From: FLUQ01 sp031550605
GTDB taxonomy: Bacteria > Desulfobacterota > Desulfovibrionia > Desulfovibrionales > Desulfovibrionaceae
NCBI GenBank assembly: GCA_031550605.1
Contig: JAVBOK010000008.1
Span: 1 to 64,000 of the forward strand
Reading direction: 5' to 3'
DNA: 64,000 nt
The position numbers and the translations under genes are program-made. Of the stretch, positions 35,379 to 43,663 are shown one piece after another; position 1 is the first letter of the stretch; every line of letters begins with the position of its first letter. The notes beneath the pieces were generated by a model. It was not told the DNA's origin, did not search any database, and saw only the letters and a program-made list of their open reading frames with translations.

Positions 35379-35683
35379 CGGCGGCGCTCCAGATGCTTGG
35401 TGTGGCTGTTGTGTACGGGGCGCGGCGGACTCTGTCAACTCCGGCGGCCGCGCCGCCCGCAAGCTGACAGAGAGGGGTGCCTTCATGGCAGGCCGAGCCG
35501 GCTTGTCCGCATCCGGGAAAAGGGTGTTTTGGTTTTTTGCAAAGCCGGCGCATGAAAAAGCGCGCCGGCAATTTGTTCCCGCTTGCAGCGGCAACCGCGT
35601 TGAAGACAAAGCGGCCGTTTTCCGCAAAGATGACAAAAAGCCCGCAAGCGCGGGCTTTTTGCCGTGAAACCGGGATCGGCGGA
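35379..35683. other. Intergenic region between rpsI end and the shikimate-kinase-like gene
   Basis: A 305-bp gap on the minus strand. It contains the rpsI terminator (35635-35660) and GC-rich sequence in which I see no gene. The promoter of the kinase-like gene must be here but no clear pair of boxes is visible. Confidence 0.45.
35635..35660. terminator. Intrinsic terminator of rplM-rpsI
   Basis: A perfect 11-bp stem AAAAAGCCCGC / GCGGGCTTTTT with loop AAGC. It is flanked by A and T runs so it can work in both directions. It lies 24 nt after the rpsI stop. Confidence 0.92.
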
Positions 35684-36076
35684 TTACCGCTTGGAATACT
35701 GGTACCGGGCGCGCGCGGAACGCAGGCCGTACTTTTTCCGTTCCTTTTTCCGGGCGTCGCGGGTAAGCAGGCCCGCTTTTTTCAGAACGCCGCGCAGGGA
35801 AGGGTCGACGCCGAGCAGCGCGCGGGAAATGCCGTGGCGCACCGCTTCGGCCTGACCTGTGACGCCGCCGCCGCATACGGTGACCTTCACGTCGACCTTG
35901 TCCACCAGCTTGGAAAGCACCAGGGGCTGGCGGATGACCATCTGCAGGGATTTACGGGGGAAATACGTTTCGAAAGCGCGGCCGTTCACTTCAATGGACC
36001 CGCTGCCGGTGTACAACCGGGTGCGGGCGGTGGCGTTTTTGCGGCGGCCTGTGCCGTAATCGAATTCAGCAGCCAT
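35684..36076 (-). CDS. rpsI: 30S ribosomal protein S9
   Basis: A 130-residue ribosomal protein of the small-subunit head. Family features are YGTGRRKNATARTRL at the N terminus, the middle VTVCGGGVTGQAEAVRHGISRAL, and the basic tail ending ARYQYSKR, whose last residues contact tRNA in the P site. It is 10 nt downstream of rplM in the universal rplM-rpsI operon and is followed by a perfect terminator. Confidence 0.98.
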   Translation of the reverse strand: MAAEFDYGTGRRKNATARTRLYTGSGSIEVNGRAFETYFPRKSLQMVIRQPLVLSKLVDKVDVKVTVCGGGVTGQAEAVRHGISRALLGVDPSLRGVLKKAGLLTRDARKKERKKYGLRSARARYQYSKR

Positions 36077-36086
36077 TCTTTACTCC

Positions 36087-36515
36087 TTACAGCGAAAGGG
36101 CCGTGGGGTTCTGCGCGGCGTGCGGATGTTCGCTGCCGGCGTACACTTTCAGCTTTTTCAGCAGGGCTCGGCCCAGACGGTTGCGGGGCAGCATGCCTTT
36201 CACGGCCGCCATGATGACGCGTTCGGGCTTTTCGGCAAGCATGGTGTCCAGGGTGGTTTCTTTCAAGCCGCCCACGTAGCCGGTGTGCCGGTAGTACTTT
36301 TTCAAGGCCGGCTTTTTGCCGGTGACTTTGATTTTGTCACAGTTGATCACAACAAGAAAATCGCCGTTGTCCACATGGGGGGCGAATTCGGGCTTATGCT
36401 TGCCGCGCAGGCGGTAGGCCAGCATGCTGGCCAGACGGCCCAGAATTTTGCCGTCAGCGTCCACCAGATACCACTGGCGGTTGATGTCCGCGGGCTTGGG
36501 GCTGAATGTCTTCAT
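36087..36515 (-). CDS. rplM: 50S ribosomal protein L13
   Basis: A 142-residue large-subunit protein. MKTFSPKPADINRQWYLVDA at the start, ILGRLASMLAYRLRGKHKPEF, and the VKGMLPRNRLGRALLKKLKVY block are typical. ATG 36515 has GGAGAATC upstream; in-frame codons before it are not conserved. It is the first gene of the rplM-rpsI operon, behind a near-consensus promoter at 36554-36582. Confidence 0.98.
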   Translation of the reverse strand: MKTFSPKPADINRQWYLVDADGKILGRLASMLAYRLRGKHKPEFAPHVDNGDFLVVINCDKIKVTGKKPALKKYYRHTGYVGGLKETTLDTMLAEKPERVIMAAVKGMLPRNRLGRALLKKLKVYAGSEHPHAAQNPTALSL

Positions 36516-36553
36516 TAGGTGATTCTCCTTACAGCACTGCTCGAAAGACGAAC

Positions 36554-36582
36554 TACTTATGCGGTCCATCCGGTATTGTCAA
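36554..36582 (-). promoter_or_regulatory. Promoter of rplM-rpsI
   Basis: On the minus strand, a perfect TTGACA (36582-36577) and TAAGTA (36559-36554) are separated by 17 nt. This lies about 40 nt before the rplM start and suits a strongly expressed ribosomal operon. Confidence 0.8.
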
Positions 36583-36718
36583 TGGAAAAATGGGAAGCCG
36601 GGGGCTTTCCCAAAAAAAACGAACACGCTATACAAACCGAATCCGTATACGCCATCCTGCCCGGTTTTGCAAAAACCGGCCGGATGCTTTCAGCGGCCGC
36701 GGCCGCCGGGGGACATGC

Positions 36719-37963
36719 ATGGCCATCATTCACAAGAATCTGTTGCAGCTTATTTTTTCCGGCTCGTACATGAAGCGCTGGAACGACAAGCTGCGGCCCA
36801 CCGACCTGATCGAGGTGGACAAGCAGGCGCACAAGATGATCGTGGCCTGGCTGCTGTGCCAGGTGAACGCGCTCCGCCTGACCCCCGAGGAGAAGCTGCG
36901 CCTGGAACAGGACGTGGTCGAGGGCGGCATTTGCGACTATTTTTTCCGGCTGGTGGTGACGGACATCAAGCCCCCGGTTTTTTACAGTATCAAAAAGAAT
37001 CCCGACCATTTCACGCAACTGGCGGATTGGGCGCTGAAAGAACTGGAACCCCACGTCAAACCTCTGGGCGGGGCGTTTGCCGCGCGCCTGGATGCCCACG
37101 TGCGCGGGGGGCCTGCCTCTCCCCTGGCCGCGCGGATTCTGGACGCGGCGCACCATTACGCCAGTTTCTGGGAATTCAAGCTGCTGCGCGGATTGAATTC
37201 CTTTGACGACGAACTGCCCGAGATCGAGGCCAGCTTCATCGGTCGCCTGCAGTCGCACGCCTCGCTGGAGGGTTTGTCCGACCTGCTTTCCGAATGTCCA
37301 TGGTCGGCCCTGCACAAGCTGGCCAACCTCTGCGGCCAATTGCGTTTTCAAAAACGCTGGTCGCAGACCCCGCGGGTGCCGGAAACATCGGTCATCGGCC
37401 ATATGTTCATCGTGGCCTGTTATGCCTATTTTTTCAGCCTCAGCCTGAATGCCTGCCCCGCGCGGCTGGTGAACAACTTCTTTGCCGGTCTGCTGCACGA
37501 CCTGCCGGAAGTGCTGACCCGCGACATCATTTCGCCGGTGAAAAAGTCCGTGGGCGGCCTGGATGAACTGGTCCGGAACTATGAAAACGAATCGCTTTCC
37601 CGGCGTATTCTCGGCCCTCTGGAAGCGCAGGGGCTGACCGCCGTGGCCGACCGCCTGCGCTATTATCTGGGCCTGGGCGTGGAATCGGAGTTCACGAACT
37701 GCGTCATGGCAGGCGGCAGACCCGCGGCCGTCAGCTTCAGCGACCTGCAGGACCGCTACAATGAGGACCGTTTCGACCCCAAGGATGGCGAACTGATCAA
37801 GATCTGCGACAATCTGGCCGCTTTTCTGGAAGCCTATACCGCCGTGCGCAACGGGATGGCGTCCGACCAGCTGCACCAGGCCGTGTGGCGGCTGCGCAAC
37901 GAAAACAGGCACCGGGAACTGGGGCCCCTGCACATCGGTGCGGTATTCGCCGATTTTGACTGA
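36719..37963 (+). CDS. HD-domain phosphohydrolase of unknown substrate
   Basis: A 414-residue cytoplasmic protein with an HD metal-dependent phosphohydrolase domain (HD_3/YfbR-like) at about residues 220-310. VIGHMFIVACYAYFFSL supplies the first histidine, and FFAGLLHDLPEVLTRDIISPVKK the HD pair and a distal aspartate. The N-terminal ~200 residues are helical and not recognised. YfbR-type relatives are 5'-nucleotidases, but the substrate here is unknown. ATG 36719 has GGGGGA 4 nt upstream. A small inverted repeat (CCGGTTTT / AAAACCGG) lies 40-60 nt before the start. It is followed by a CofE-like gene 77 nt downstream. Confidence 0.72.
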   Translation: MAIIHKNLLQLIFSGSYMKRWNDKLRPTDLIEVDKQAHKMIVAWLLCQVNALRLTPEEKLRLEQDVVEGGICDYFFRLVVTDIKPPVFYSIKKNPDHFTQLADWALKELEPHVKPLGGAFAARLDAHVRGGPASPLAARILDAAHHYASFWEFKLLRGLNSFDDELPEIEASFIGRLQSHASLEGLSDLLSECPWSALHKLANLCGQLRFQKRWSQTPRVPETSVIGHMFIVACYAYFFSLSLNACPARLVNNFFAGLLHDLPEVLTRDIISPVKKSVGGLDELVRNYENESLSRRILGPLEAQGLTAVADRLRYYLGLGVESEFTNCVMAGGRPAAVSFSDLQDRYNEDRFDPKDGELIKICDNLAAFLEAYTAVRNGMASDQLHQAVWRLRNENRHRELGPLHIGAVFADFD

Positions 37964-38017
37964 CGGGCGCCGGAGAAAAAAATTCTCGACTTTTACGTCC
38001 GGACCGCTCAAAATTGC

Positions 38018-38034
38018 GCCTCCTTTGAGGAGGC
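38018..38034 (+). promoter_or_regulatory. Hairpin that hides the Shine-Dalgarno of the CofE-like gene
   Basis: GCCTCCT (38018-38024) pairs perfectly with AGGAGGC (38028-38034) across a 3-nt loop. The second arm contains the entire AGGAGG ribosome-binding site of the gene starting at 38041. This would limit translation unless the hairpin is opened. Confidence 0.55.
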
Positions 38035-38040
38035 CTAGCC

Positions 38041-39204
38041 ATGAGGCATATAGGAACACAAGCGTTCGGGGTGCGCCTGCCCATCATCAGCCAGGGCGAT
38101 GACCTGGCGGGCATCATTGCGGATTCGCTGCACGAAGCCCTGCGGGCGAACAAACTTGCCTTGCGCCCGACCGACGTGGTGGGCATCACGGAAGCCCTTG
38201 TGGCCAAAGCCCAGGGCAATTTCGCCGGCATCGGCGACATTGCGGAGGATATCCGCCGGAAATTCCCCGACGGCGAGGTGGGGGTGGTGTTCCCCATTTG
38301 CAGCCGGAACAGGTTTCTCAACATCCTCAGAGGGATATCCCGCGGGGCGAAAAAAGTGCACCTGCTGCTGCAATACCCCTGCGACGAAGTCGGCAACCCC
38401 GTCATGAATCCGGAAGACGTGGACGCCCTGCGCGACAGCGGAAAAAACTTCTTTTCCGCCAAAGAGTTCCGGGATCTTACCGGCGACTATCGCCATCCCT
38501 TTACGGGTATTGATTACATTTCGCTGTACCGGCAGGCGGGCGACAACATCGACGTGTATCTTTCCGACGATCCCCGGCGCGTTCTTGATCTGACGGGGCA
38601 TGTGCTGATGGCCGAAATTCATACCCGCATGCTGACCAAAAAGCGCCTGCTCAACGCCGGGGCCCAATCCGTGTTCACCCTGAGCGACGTCTTGTCCGAA
38701 CCGGTGAACGGCAGCGGCTACAACCCCCAGTATGGCATTCTCGGCTCCAACATTTCCGGCGACGAGCAGTTGAAGCTGTTCCCCCGCGACTGCGACAGCT
38801 TCGTCTGTCTGGCCCGCGAGAAAATCGCGCAAAAATGCGAGGTGGCCCCGGAAGTGCTCATCTACGGCGACGGCGCCTTCAAGGATCCCCTGGCGGGCAT
38901 CTGGGAACTGGCGGACCCCGTGGTATCCCCGGCTTTTACGGATGGCCTCAAAGGACGCCCCAGAGAAATCAAGATCAAGCTGGTGGCGGACACGCTGTTC
39001 AAAAACATGCGCGGCACGGAAAAGACCGCCGCGGTCACGGAAATGATCCGCGAAAAGAACAAGGACAGCGCCAAGGAGTGTCCCAGCGAAGGAACCACTC
39101 CGCGAAACTACGTGGACCTGCTCGGCAGCCTGTGCGACCTGATCAGCGGCAGCGGCGACAAAGGCACGCCCGTGGTGCTGATCCAGGGGTATTTTGACGA
39201 TTAG
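38041..39204 (+). CDS. CofE-like (coenzyme F420-0:glutamate ligase family) protein
   Basis: A 387-residue protein of the CofE superfamily, whose founding member adds glutamates to coenzyme F420. DDLAGIIADSLHEAL, DVVGITEALVAKAQGNFAG near residue 50 and GILGSNISGDEQLKLFPRDC near residue 240 match the family. The C terminus is longer than in archaeal CofE. The window has no other F420 gene, and sulfate reducers of this type are not known to make F420, so another amide-ligase substrate is likely. The ribosome-binding site is sequestered in a perfect 7-bp hairpin (38018-38034). It follows the HD gene on the same strand. Confidence 0.72.
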   Translation: MRHIGTQAFGVRLPIISQGDDLAGIIADSLHEALRANKLALRPTDVVGITEALVAKAQGNFAGIGDIAEDIRRKFPDGEVGVVFPICSRNRFLNILRGISRGAKKVHLLLQYPCDEVGNPVMNPEDVDALRDSGKNFFSAKEFRDLTGDYRHPFTGIDYISLYRQAGDNIDVYLSDDPRRVLDLTGHVLMAEIHTRMLTKKRLLNAGAQSVFTLSDVLSEPVNGSGYNPQYGILGSNISGDEQLKLFPRDCDSFVCLAREKIAQKCEVAPEVLIYGDGAFKDPLAGIWELADPVVSPAFTDGLKGRPREIKIKLVADTLFKNMRGTEKTAAVTEMIREKNKDSAKECPSEGTTPRNYVDLLGSLCDLISGSGDKGTPVVLIQGYFDD

Positions 39205-39233
39205 TCCTGCCAGTAGAACATTTTCACCGTGAA

Positions 39234-39290
39234 AAGGCTCCGGCGGATGCGCGTCGTCGCGGAGTATCCGCCCGCGAAAGTGCATGCCGG
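39234..39290. repeat. GC-rich intergenic element, variant C
   Basis: AAAAGGCTCCGGCGGATGC (to 39250) and GTATCCGCCCGC (39264-39275) form an 8-of-9 bp inverted repeat. The two arms match the element at 21954-22014 almost exactly. It lies between the CofE-like gene and the end of hemL. Confidence 0.55.
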
Positions 39291-39328
39291 TCATGCGCTT
39301 TCTGCGCCCGCGTTCGCGGATATGGTTG

Positions 39329-40606
39329 TTACAGTACGGCTATGGCCGCATCCACGGCGTCAAGCGTGGCGTCCAGATCCGCCCTGCCGTGCGCGAAGGA
39401 TACCATGGCCGCTTCAAACGCCGAGGGCGCGACAGCCACGCCGCTGTCGCGCATGGCCGCGTAAAAGCGGGCGTAGCGGGCCGTGTCCGCTTTTTTGGCA
39501 TCCGCGAAATCGCGCACCGGTCCGGCGGTGAAGAAAACCGTGAACATGCTGGCCGCGCGGTTGATGCACACGGGTATTTTCGCCGCGGCAAAACGCTCTT
39601 CCATGGCCGCGCAGAAGGATTCCACAGTGAGCTCCAGGCCGGAGTAGTCGCTTTTGGCCAGCACGGACAAGGTGGCCAGACCCGCGGCCATGGCCAGCGG
39701 GTTGCCGGACAGGGTGCCCGCCTGGTACACGCCGCCGCTGGGCGCGATCAGTTCCATCAGGTCCCGCCTCCCGCCGTATGCGCCAACGGGCAGCCCCCCA
39801 CCGATGATCTTGCCCAGGGTGGTCAGGTCCGGCCGGATGCCGTACCGCCCGGCCGCGCCGCCGAAAGCCACGCGAAACCCCGTGATCACCTCGTCGAAAA
39901 TAAGCAGGCTGCCGGATTGGTCGCACAGGTCGCGCAGGCCCTGCAGAAAACCCGGCGCGGGCGGCACAAGCCCCATGTTGCCTGCCACGGGCTCCACGAT
40001 GACGGCCGCAATGTCGGCCCCGTGGGCGGCGAACAGGGCCTCGGCGGCCGCCAGGTCGTTGTACGGCGCAAGCAGCGTGTCGCGCACCACCGCTTCGGGT
40101 ACGCCGGGGGTGCCGGGTATGGACAAGGTGGCGACGCCGGACCCGGCGCTGGCCAAAAAGGCGTCGGCGTGTCCGTGATAGCATCCTTCGAACTTGACGA
40201 CCTTGTTGCGCCTCGTGGCGGCTCTGGCCAGGCGCAGGGCGCTCATGGTCGCTTCCGTCCCCGAATTGACCATGCGGACCATTTCGATGTGCGGCATGGC
40301 TTCGCAGACCGTTTCGGCCAGGCGCACTTCATCTTCGCAGGGCGCGCCGTAGCTGGTGCCTCTGGCGGCCGCTTCGCAGACGGCGGCCGTTACGGCCGGA
40401 TGGGCGTGCCCCAGCAGCAGGGGGCCCCAGGACTGGACAAAATCGAGCATGACCGCGCCGTCCGCGGTGGTGACCCGGCTGCCGGAGGCGGAGGCGATGA
40501 AAAGAGGTTCGGCGCCGACGGAAACGCAGGCGCGCACGGGGCTGTTCACGCCGCCGGGTATGCGGCTGCAGGCGCGCTGGAACAGGGCGTGGGAACGGTC
40601 GGTCAT
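39329..40606 (-). CDS. hemL: Glutamate-1-semialdehyde 2,1-aminomutase
   Basis: A 425-residue pyridoxal-phosphate enzyme forming 5-aminolevulinate, the committed tetrapyrrole precursor, in the C5 pathway. IPGGVNSPVRAC at the start, MVNSGTEATMSALRLAR, KFEGCYHGHAD, LIFDEVITGFR and the PLP lysine in LTTLGKIIGGGLP are diagnostic. It lies 15 nt after ahbB on the same strand, so precursor supply and the sirohaem-dependent haem branch are probably cotranscribed. Confidence 0.96.
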   Translation of the reverse strand: MTDRSHALFQRACSRIPGGVNSPVRACVSVGAEPLFIASASGSRVTTADGAVMLDFVQSWGPLLLGHAHPAVTAAVCEAAARGTSYGAPCEDEVRLAETVCEAMPHIEMVRMVNSGTEATMSALRLARAATRRNKVVKFEGCYHGHADAFLASAGSGVATLSIPGTPGVPEAVVRDTLLAPYNDLAAAEALFAAHGADIAAVIVEPVAGNMGLVPPAPGFLQGLRDLCDQSGSLLIFDEVITGFRVAFGGAAGRYGIRPDLTTLGKIIGGGLPVGAYGGRRDLMELIAPSGGVYQAGTLSGNPLAMAAGLATLSVLAKSDYSGLELTVESFCAAMEERFAAAKIPVCINRAASMFTVFFTAGPVRDFADAKKADTARYARFYAAMRDSGVAVAPSAFEAAMVSFAHGRADLDATLDAVDAAIAVL

Positions 40607-40621
40607 GAGTGCTCCGAAAGG

Positions 40622-41098
40622 TCAGAAGTAGGTCATGGATATTTTTTTCAACTCTTTCAGGCTGGTCAGCACGGCATGTTCTCCGATGCCGGGGATGGCG
40701 GCCAGATCGCGGATGACGGCGGCGCACTCTTCCGCCGTGCGGCCGTGGACCATGGTGAACAGGGCAAAGGGCCAGTCGGGCGAGGGGGAAGGCCGGTGAT
40801 AGCAGTGGGAAACGCCGGGATTGGCGGCGGCGGCTTGGCCCGCCGCGTCGACGTTCCTCTCGTCCGTCAGCCAGGCCACCATGGCGTTGTGGGTGAAACC
40901 GGCTTTCTGGTGTTTGACGCTGGCGCCGAAACGACGGATCGTGCCGTCGTCTTTCAGGCTTTGCAGCAAGCCGATGACGGATTGCTCATCCGTTCCCGCC
41001 GCCGCGGCCATGTCCGCATAAGGCGTCAGGCTGTCGGGCAGATCACGTTGCGCGATGCGCAGGATGCGCTGTTCCGTATCAGTGAACGCTCGCGGCAT
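40622..41098 (-). CDS. ahbB: Sirohaem decarboxylase subunit AhbB (Lrp/AsnC fold)
   Basis: A 158-residue protein with a winged-helix N terminus (TDTEQRILRIAQRDLPDSLTP) and the AhbA/AhbB-type ligand-binding half. The AhbB-like features are IRRFGASVKHQKAGFTHNAM, VSHCYHRP, WPFALFTMVHG and the C-terminal LTSLKELKKISMTYF. AhbA/B removes two carboxylates from sirohaem to form didecarboxysirohaem in the haem pathway used by sulfate reducers and archaea. ATG 41098 has GGAGGGGAC upstream. AhbA is not in the window. Distinguishing AhbB from other NirDLGH-like proteins rests on these motifs, so some doubt remains. Confidence 0.82.
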   Translation of the reverse strand: MPRAFTDTEQRILRIAQRDLPDSLTPYADMAAAAGTDEQSVIGLLQSLKDDGTIRRFGASVKHQKAGFTHNAMVAWLTDERNVDAAGQAAAANPGVSHCYHRPSPSPDWPFALFTMVHGRTAEECAAVIRDLAAIPGIGEHAVLTSLKELKKISMTYF

Positions 41099-41151
41099 GT
41101 CCCCTCCGTCTTTTTTTTCATACCCCCGGAAGGCCATGGCTGGCAAGCCGT

Positions 41152-41180
41152 TTGACCTTGCCGCGGCCAAACGGTAAAGA
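41152..41180 (+). promoter_or_regulatory. Promoter of the QueG-like gene
   Basis: TTGACC (41152-41157) and TAAAGA (41175-41180) are 17 nt apart, about 40 nt before the start codon at 41220. Confidence 0.6.
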
Positions 41181-41219
41181 AGAGGAGCGGTAGTATTGCA
41201 TTGTCAGCAGGAGGTCCTC

Positions 41220-42119
41220 ATGTCGTTCGACAATCCCGCCGAAGCCTCTGAATGGTTGCGCCAGGCCGCCACCGCGTTTATGGAAAGCCCGGAAAACGAT
41301 CTGCATATGCCGGGGGGGATGGAACCGGCCTTTGATCTGCCCCTGCTGGGTTTTGCCGCCGGGGATGATCCCATCTGGGATTCGTACAAAGAATACGTGG
41401 GCTCCTTTCACTGGACCCCGGCGGAAGCTTTCGGCCTGGCCTTTCCCGACGCCCCGGCCCCGGCGTCGGCTCTTTTCGTGGTCAGCTGGGTGCTGCCGCA
41501 GACCAGACGGACAAAGCTGGACCATCGCAAAGAAAAGACATTGCCTTCGGAACGTTGGGCCCGGTCGCGGATACTGGGGGAACAGTACGTGCACACGGCG
41601 CTGCGCGAGCATATGGTGGCGTCTCTCGCCGCCAGAGGGGTGCGCGCCGTTTCCCCTATGCTGCTGCCGGAATGGAGCCGCATGGAATCGGACAAGTACG
41701 TGTTCGCTTCCAAATGGTCCGAACGCCACGCGGCCCACGCCGCCGGTCTGGGCACCTTCGGCTTGTGCGACGGGCTGATCACGCCCCTGGGCAAGGCCAT
41801 GCGCGTGGGGTCGCTGGTGGCCGAACTGCCGCTTCCCGTGACGCAGCGTCCGTATGCGCACCATCAGGAATACTGTCTGTTCCATAATTCCGGCACCTGC
41901 GGGAAATGCATTGAGCGCTGCCCGGCCGACGCGCTTGGTCCGGGAGGCCATGACAAGCGCCGCTGCAGAGCCTATATTCAGGGCGTCACCGCGCCGCATG
42001 TGGAAGCGACCTGGGGATTCAAAGGGTACGGCTGCGGGTTCTGCCAGGTCGGCGTGCCCTGTGAGAGCCGCATCCCGCCGCGGCCATGCGCCACGGGCGA
42101 CGTGGGCGACGCGTGTTAA
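41220..42119 (+). CDS. Double-[4Fe-4S] protein related to epoxyqueuosine reductase
   Basis: A 299-residue iron-sulfur protein. The C-terminal half has two cluster motifs like those of the QueG/reductive-dehalogenase-related group: CLFHNSGTCGKCIERCPADA, then CRAYIQG followed by GCGFCQVGVPCES. The middle has KWSERHAAHAAGLGTFG, which resembles the corrinoid-adjacent segment AAxxAGLGxxGKN of QueG. The N-terminal 100 residues are not conserved with QueG, so it is a relative rather than certain epoxyqueuosine reductase. AGGAGG is ideally placed before ATG 41220 and a good promoter lies upstream. Its stop overlaps the nikE stop tail-to-tail by 4 bp. Confidence 0.72.
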   Translation: MSFDNPAEASEWLRQAATAFMESPENDLHMPGGMEPAFDLPLLGFAAGDDPIWDSYKEYVGSFHWTPAEAFGLAFPDAPAPASALFVVSWVLPQTRRTKLDHRKEKTLPSERWARSRILGEQYVHTALREHMVASLAARGVRAVSPMLLPEWSRMESDKYVFASKWSERHAAHAAGLGTFGLCDGLITPLGKAMRVGSLVAELPLPVTQRPYAHHQEYCLFHNSGTCGKCIERCPADALGPGGHDKRRCRAYIQGVTAPHVEATWGFKGYGCGFCQVGVPCESRIPPRPCATGDVGDAC

Positions 42120-42889
42120 CCGGTGTCGATGCCGGCGCTGCGCAGCAACCGGAGCACATGGGGGTTCCGGCTGCCGCGCAGCGCCGTTGCGGGGCGCTGC
42201 TCCAGGATGCGCCCTTCGCGGATGACGGCGATGCTGTCGCAAACGCCGACGGCTGACCGCAGATCGTGGGTGATCAGCAGCATGGCAACGGAGCGGGCTG
42301 AGGCAATGCCGCGCAGCAGCGTGAGGATGGAATGCTGCAGCAGCACGTCAAGATTCGCGGTGGGTTCGTCCAGCACCAGAAAGGACGGCCCCACGGCCAG
42401 AGCCCGCGCCAGGCACAGCCTCTGGCGCTGCCCGCCGCTCAGCGTTCCGGCGGGCATGTTCAGGCATTCTTCGGGCAGCAGAACCTGCCGCGCCAGCTCT
42501 CTCGCCCGCTCCGCGGCGGCGGCGCGGCCGAGGCCGGCCAGATGGACGAGGGGCTCTTCAACGACGCGGCGGCCTGTCCAGGCCGGATCGCAGGCTTCGG
42601 CGGAACTCTGGAACACGCACTGGACCTGCCGGTACAGATCCCTGGGATTCCGCAACGCCGCATACGGCTTTTCCCGCAAGTACACCGTGCCCGCGTCGGG
42701 GGTTTCAAGCCCCAGGGCAATGCGGGCCAGCGTGCTTTTTCCGCTGCCGCTTTCACCCACCAGGCCGACCATTTCCCCCTGCCTTACGCTGAGGGACACG
42801 CCGTCCAGCGCCCGGACGCGCTGCCCGGCGAACCCTGATTTCCGGGTATAGAATTTGCCGACGGATTCGGCCCGCCACAGGGCGTTCAT
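42116..42889 (-). CDS. nikE: Nickel ABC transporter ATP-binding protein (NikE/OppF type)
   Basis: A 257-residue ABC ATPase of the peptide/nickel family. The Walker A motif is GLVGESGSGKST, the Q-loop is in CVFQSS, the signature is TLSGGQRQRLC and Walker B is FLVLDEPTAN. It is the last gene of the nik operon, overlapping nikD by 4 nt. It would pair with NikD to power Ni(II) import. By sequence alone peptide import could not be excluded; the NikR-type operator upstream of the operon favours nickel. Confidence 0.85.
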   Translation of the reverse strand: MNALWRAESVGKFYTRKSGFAGQRVRALDGVSLSVRQGEMVGLVGESGSGKSTLARIALGLETPDAGTVYLREKPYAALRNPRDLYRQVQCVFQSSAEACDPAWTGRRVVEEPLVHLAGLGRAAAAERARELARQVLLPEECLNMPAGTLSGGQRQRLCLARALAVGPSFLVLDEPTANLDVLLQHSILTLLRGIASARSVAMLLITHDLRSAVGVCDSIAVIREGRILEQRPATALRGSRNPHVLRLLRSAGIDTG

Positions 42890-43659
42890 AACGCGCCCCC
42901 CGCGCGCAGCAGTTCCCGCGAGTGCGGGTGCGCCGGCGCGGCCAGCATGCGTTCCGCTTCGCCGTGCTCGACGATCAGCCCGTCCCGCATGACGTAGACG
43001 GTGTCCGCGTAGCGGCCGACCAGGTGCAGGTCGTGGGTCACGAACAGAACCCCCAGGCCGCGCTGGCGCTGCACAGTGCGGATGTCGTCCAGCAGTCCGG
43101 TGCGGATGACGGCGTCCAGGGCGCTGGTGGGTTCGTCCGCCACCAGCAGGACGGGATCGCCGAGCAGCGCCGTGGCCAGGACCGCGCGTTGGGCCATGCC
43201 GCCGCTGAGTTCGTGGGGATAGGCCGCGAGGATTCGCTCCACATTCTGCAACTGCATTTTTTCCAGCAGCAGGCGGCAGTGTTCGCGCGCCTTGCGCGCG
43301 GACATGCCGTGCGCAAGGCGGCAGACGTCGCCCATCTGCGCGCCCACGCGCCGCACCGGGTTCAGGGCCAGCATGGGGTCCTGGGGAACATAGCCGATGG
43401 TCGCGTAGCCTTTGCCGGCATCCCGCGGGGGGGATATGTCCATCCCCCGCAGCAGCACCCGGCCTTCCGCCCGGCCTTCCGGAGGCAGCAGGCCGAGGAT
43501 GCCCCGCACCAGCGAAGACTTGCCGCAGCCGCTGGCCCCGACCAGGGCCGTCAGTTCCCGTTCCCGGACATCGAGCGAAACGCCGCGCACGGCGTCGCGG
43601 CGTTCGCCCGCGCGCGCATACCAGACGCGCATGCCGCTTATGGACAGCAGCGTGTTCAT
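42886..43659 (-). CDS. nikD: Nickel ABC transporter ATP-binding protein (NikD/OppD type)
   Basis: A 257-residue ABC ATPase. Walker A is ALVGASGCGKSS, the signature is ELSGGMAQRAV, Walker B is LLVADEPTSALD and the switch histidine is in FVTHDLHLVG. The start lies 4 nt after the nikA stop and the end overlaps nikE by 4 nt. It is a little shorter than OppD and lacks the long C-terminal cluster-binding extension of oligopeptide ATPases, as in NikD. Confidence 0.85.
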   Translation of the reverse strand: MNTLLSISGMRVWYARAGERRDAVRGVSLDVRERELTALVGASGCGKSSLVRGILGLLPPEGRAEGRVLLRGMDISPPRDAGKGYATIGYVPQDPMLALNPVRRVGAQMGDVCRLAHGMSARKAREHCRLLLEKMQLQNVERILAAYPHELSGGMAQRAVLATALLGDPVLLVADEPTSALDAVIRTGLLDDIRTVQRQRGLGVLFVTHDLHLVGRYADTVYVMRDGLIVEHGEAERMLAAPAHPHSRELLRAGGAL

Positions 43660-43663
43660 GGCG

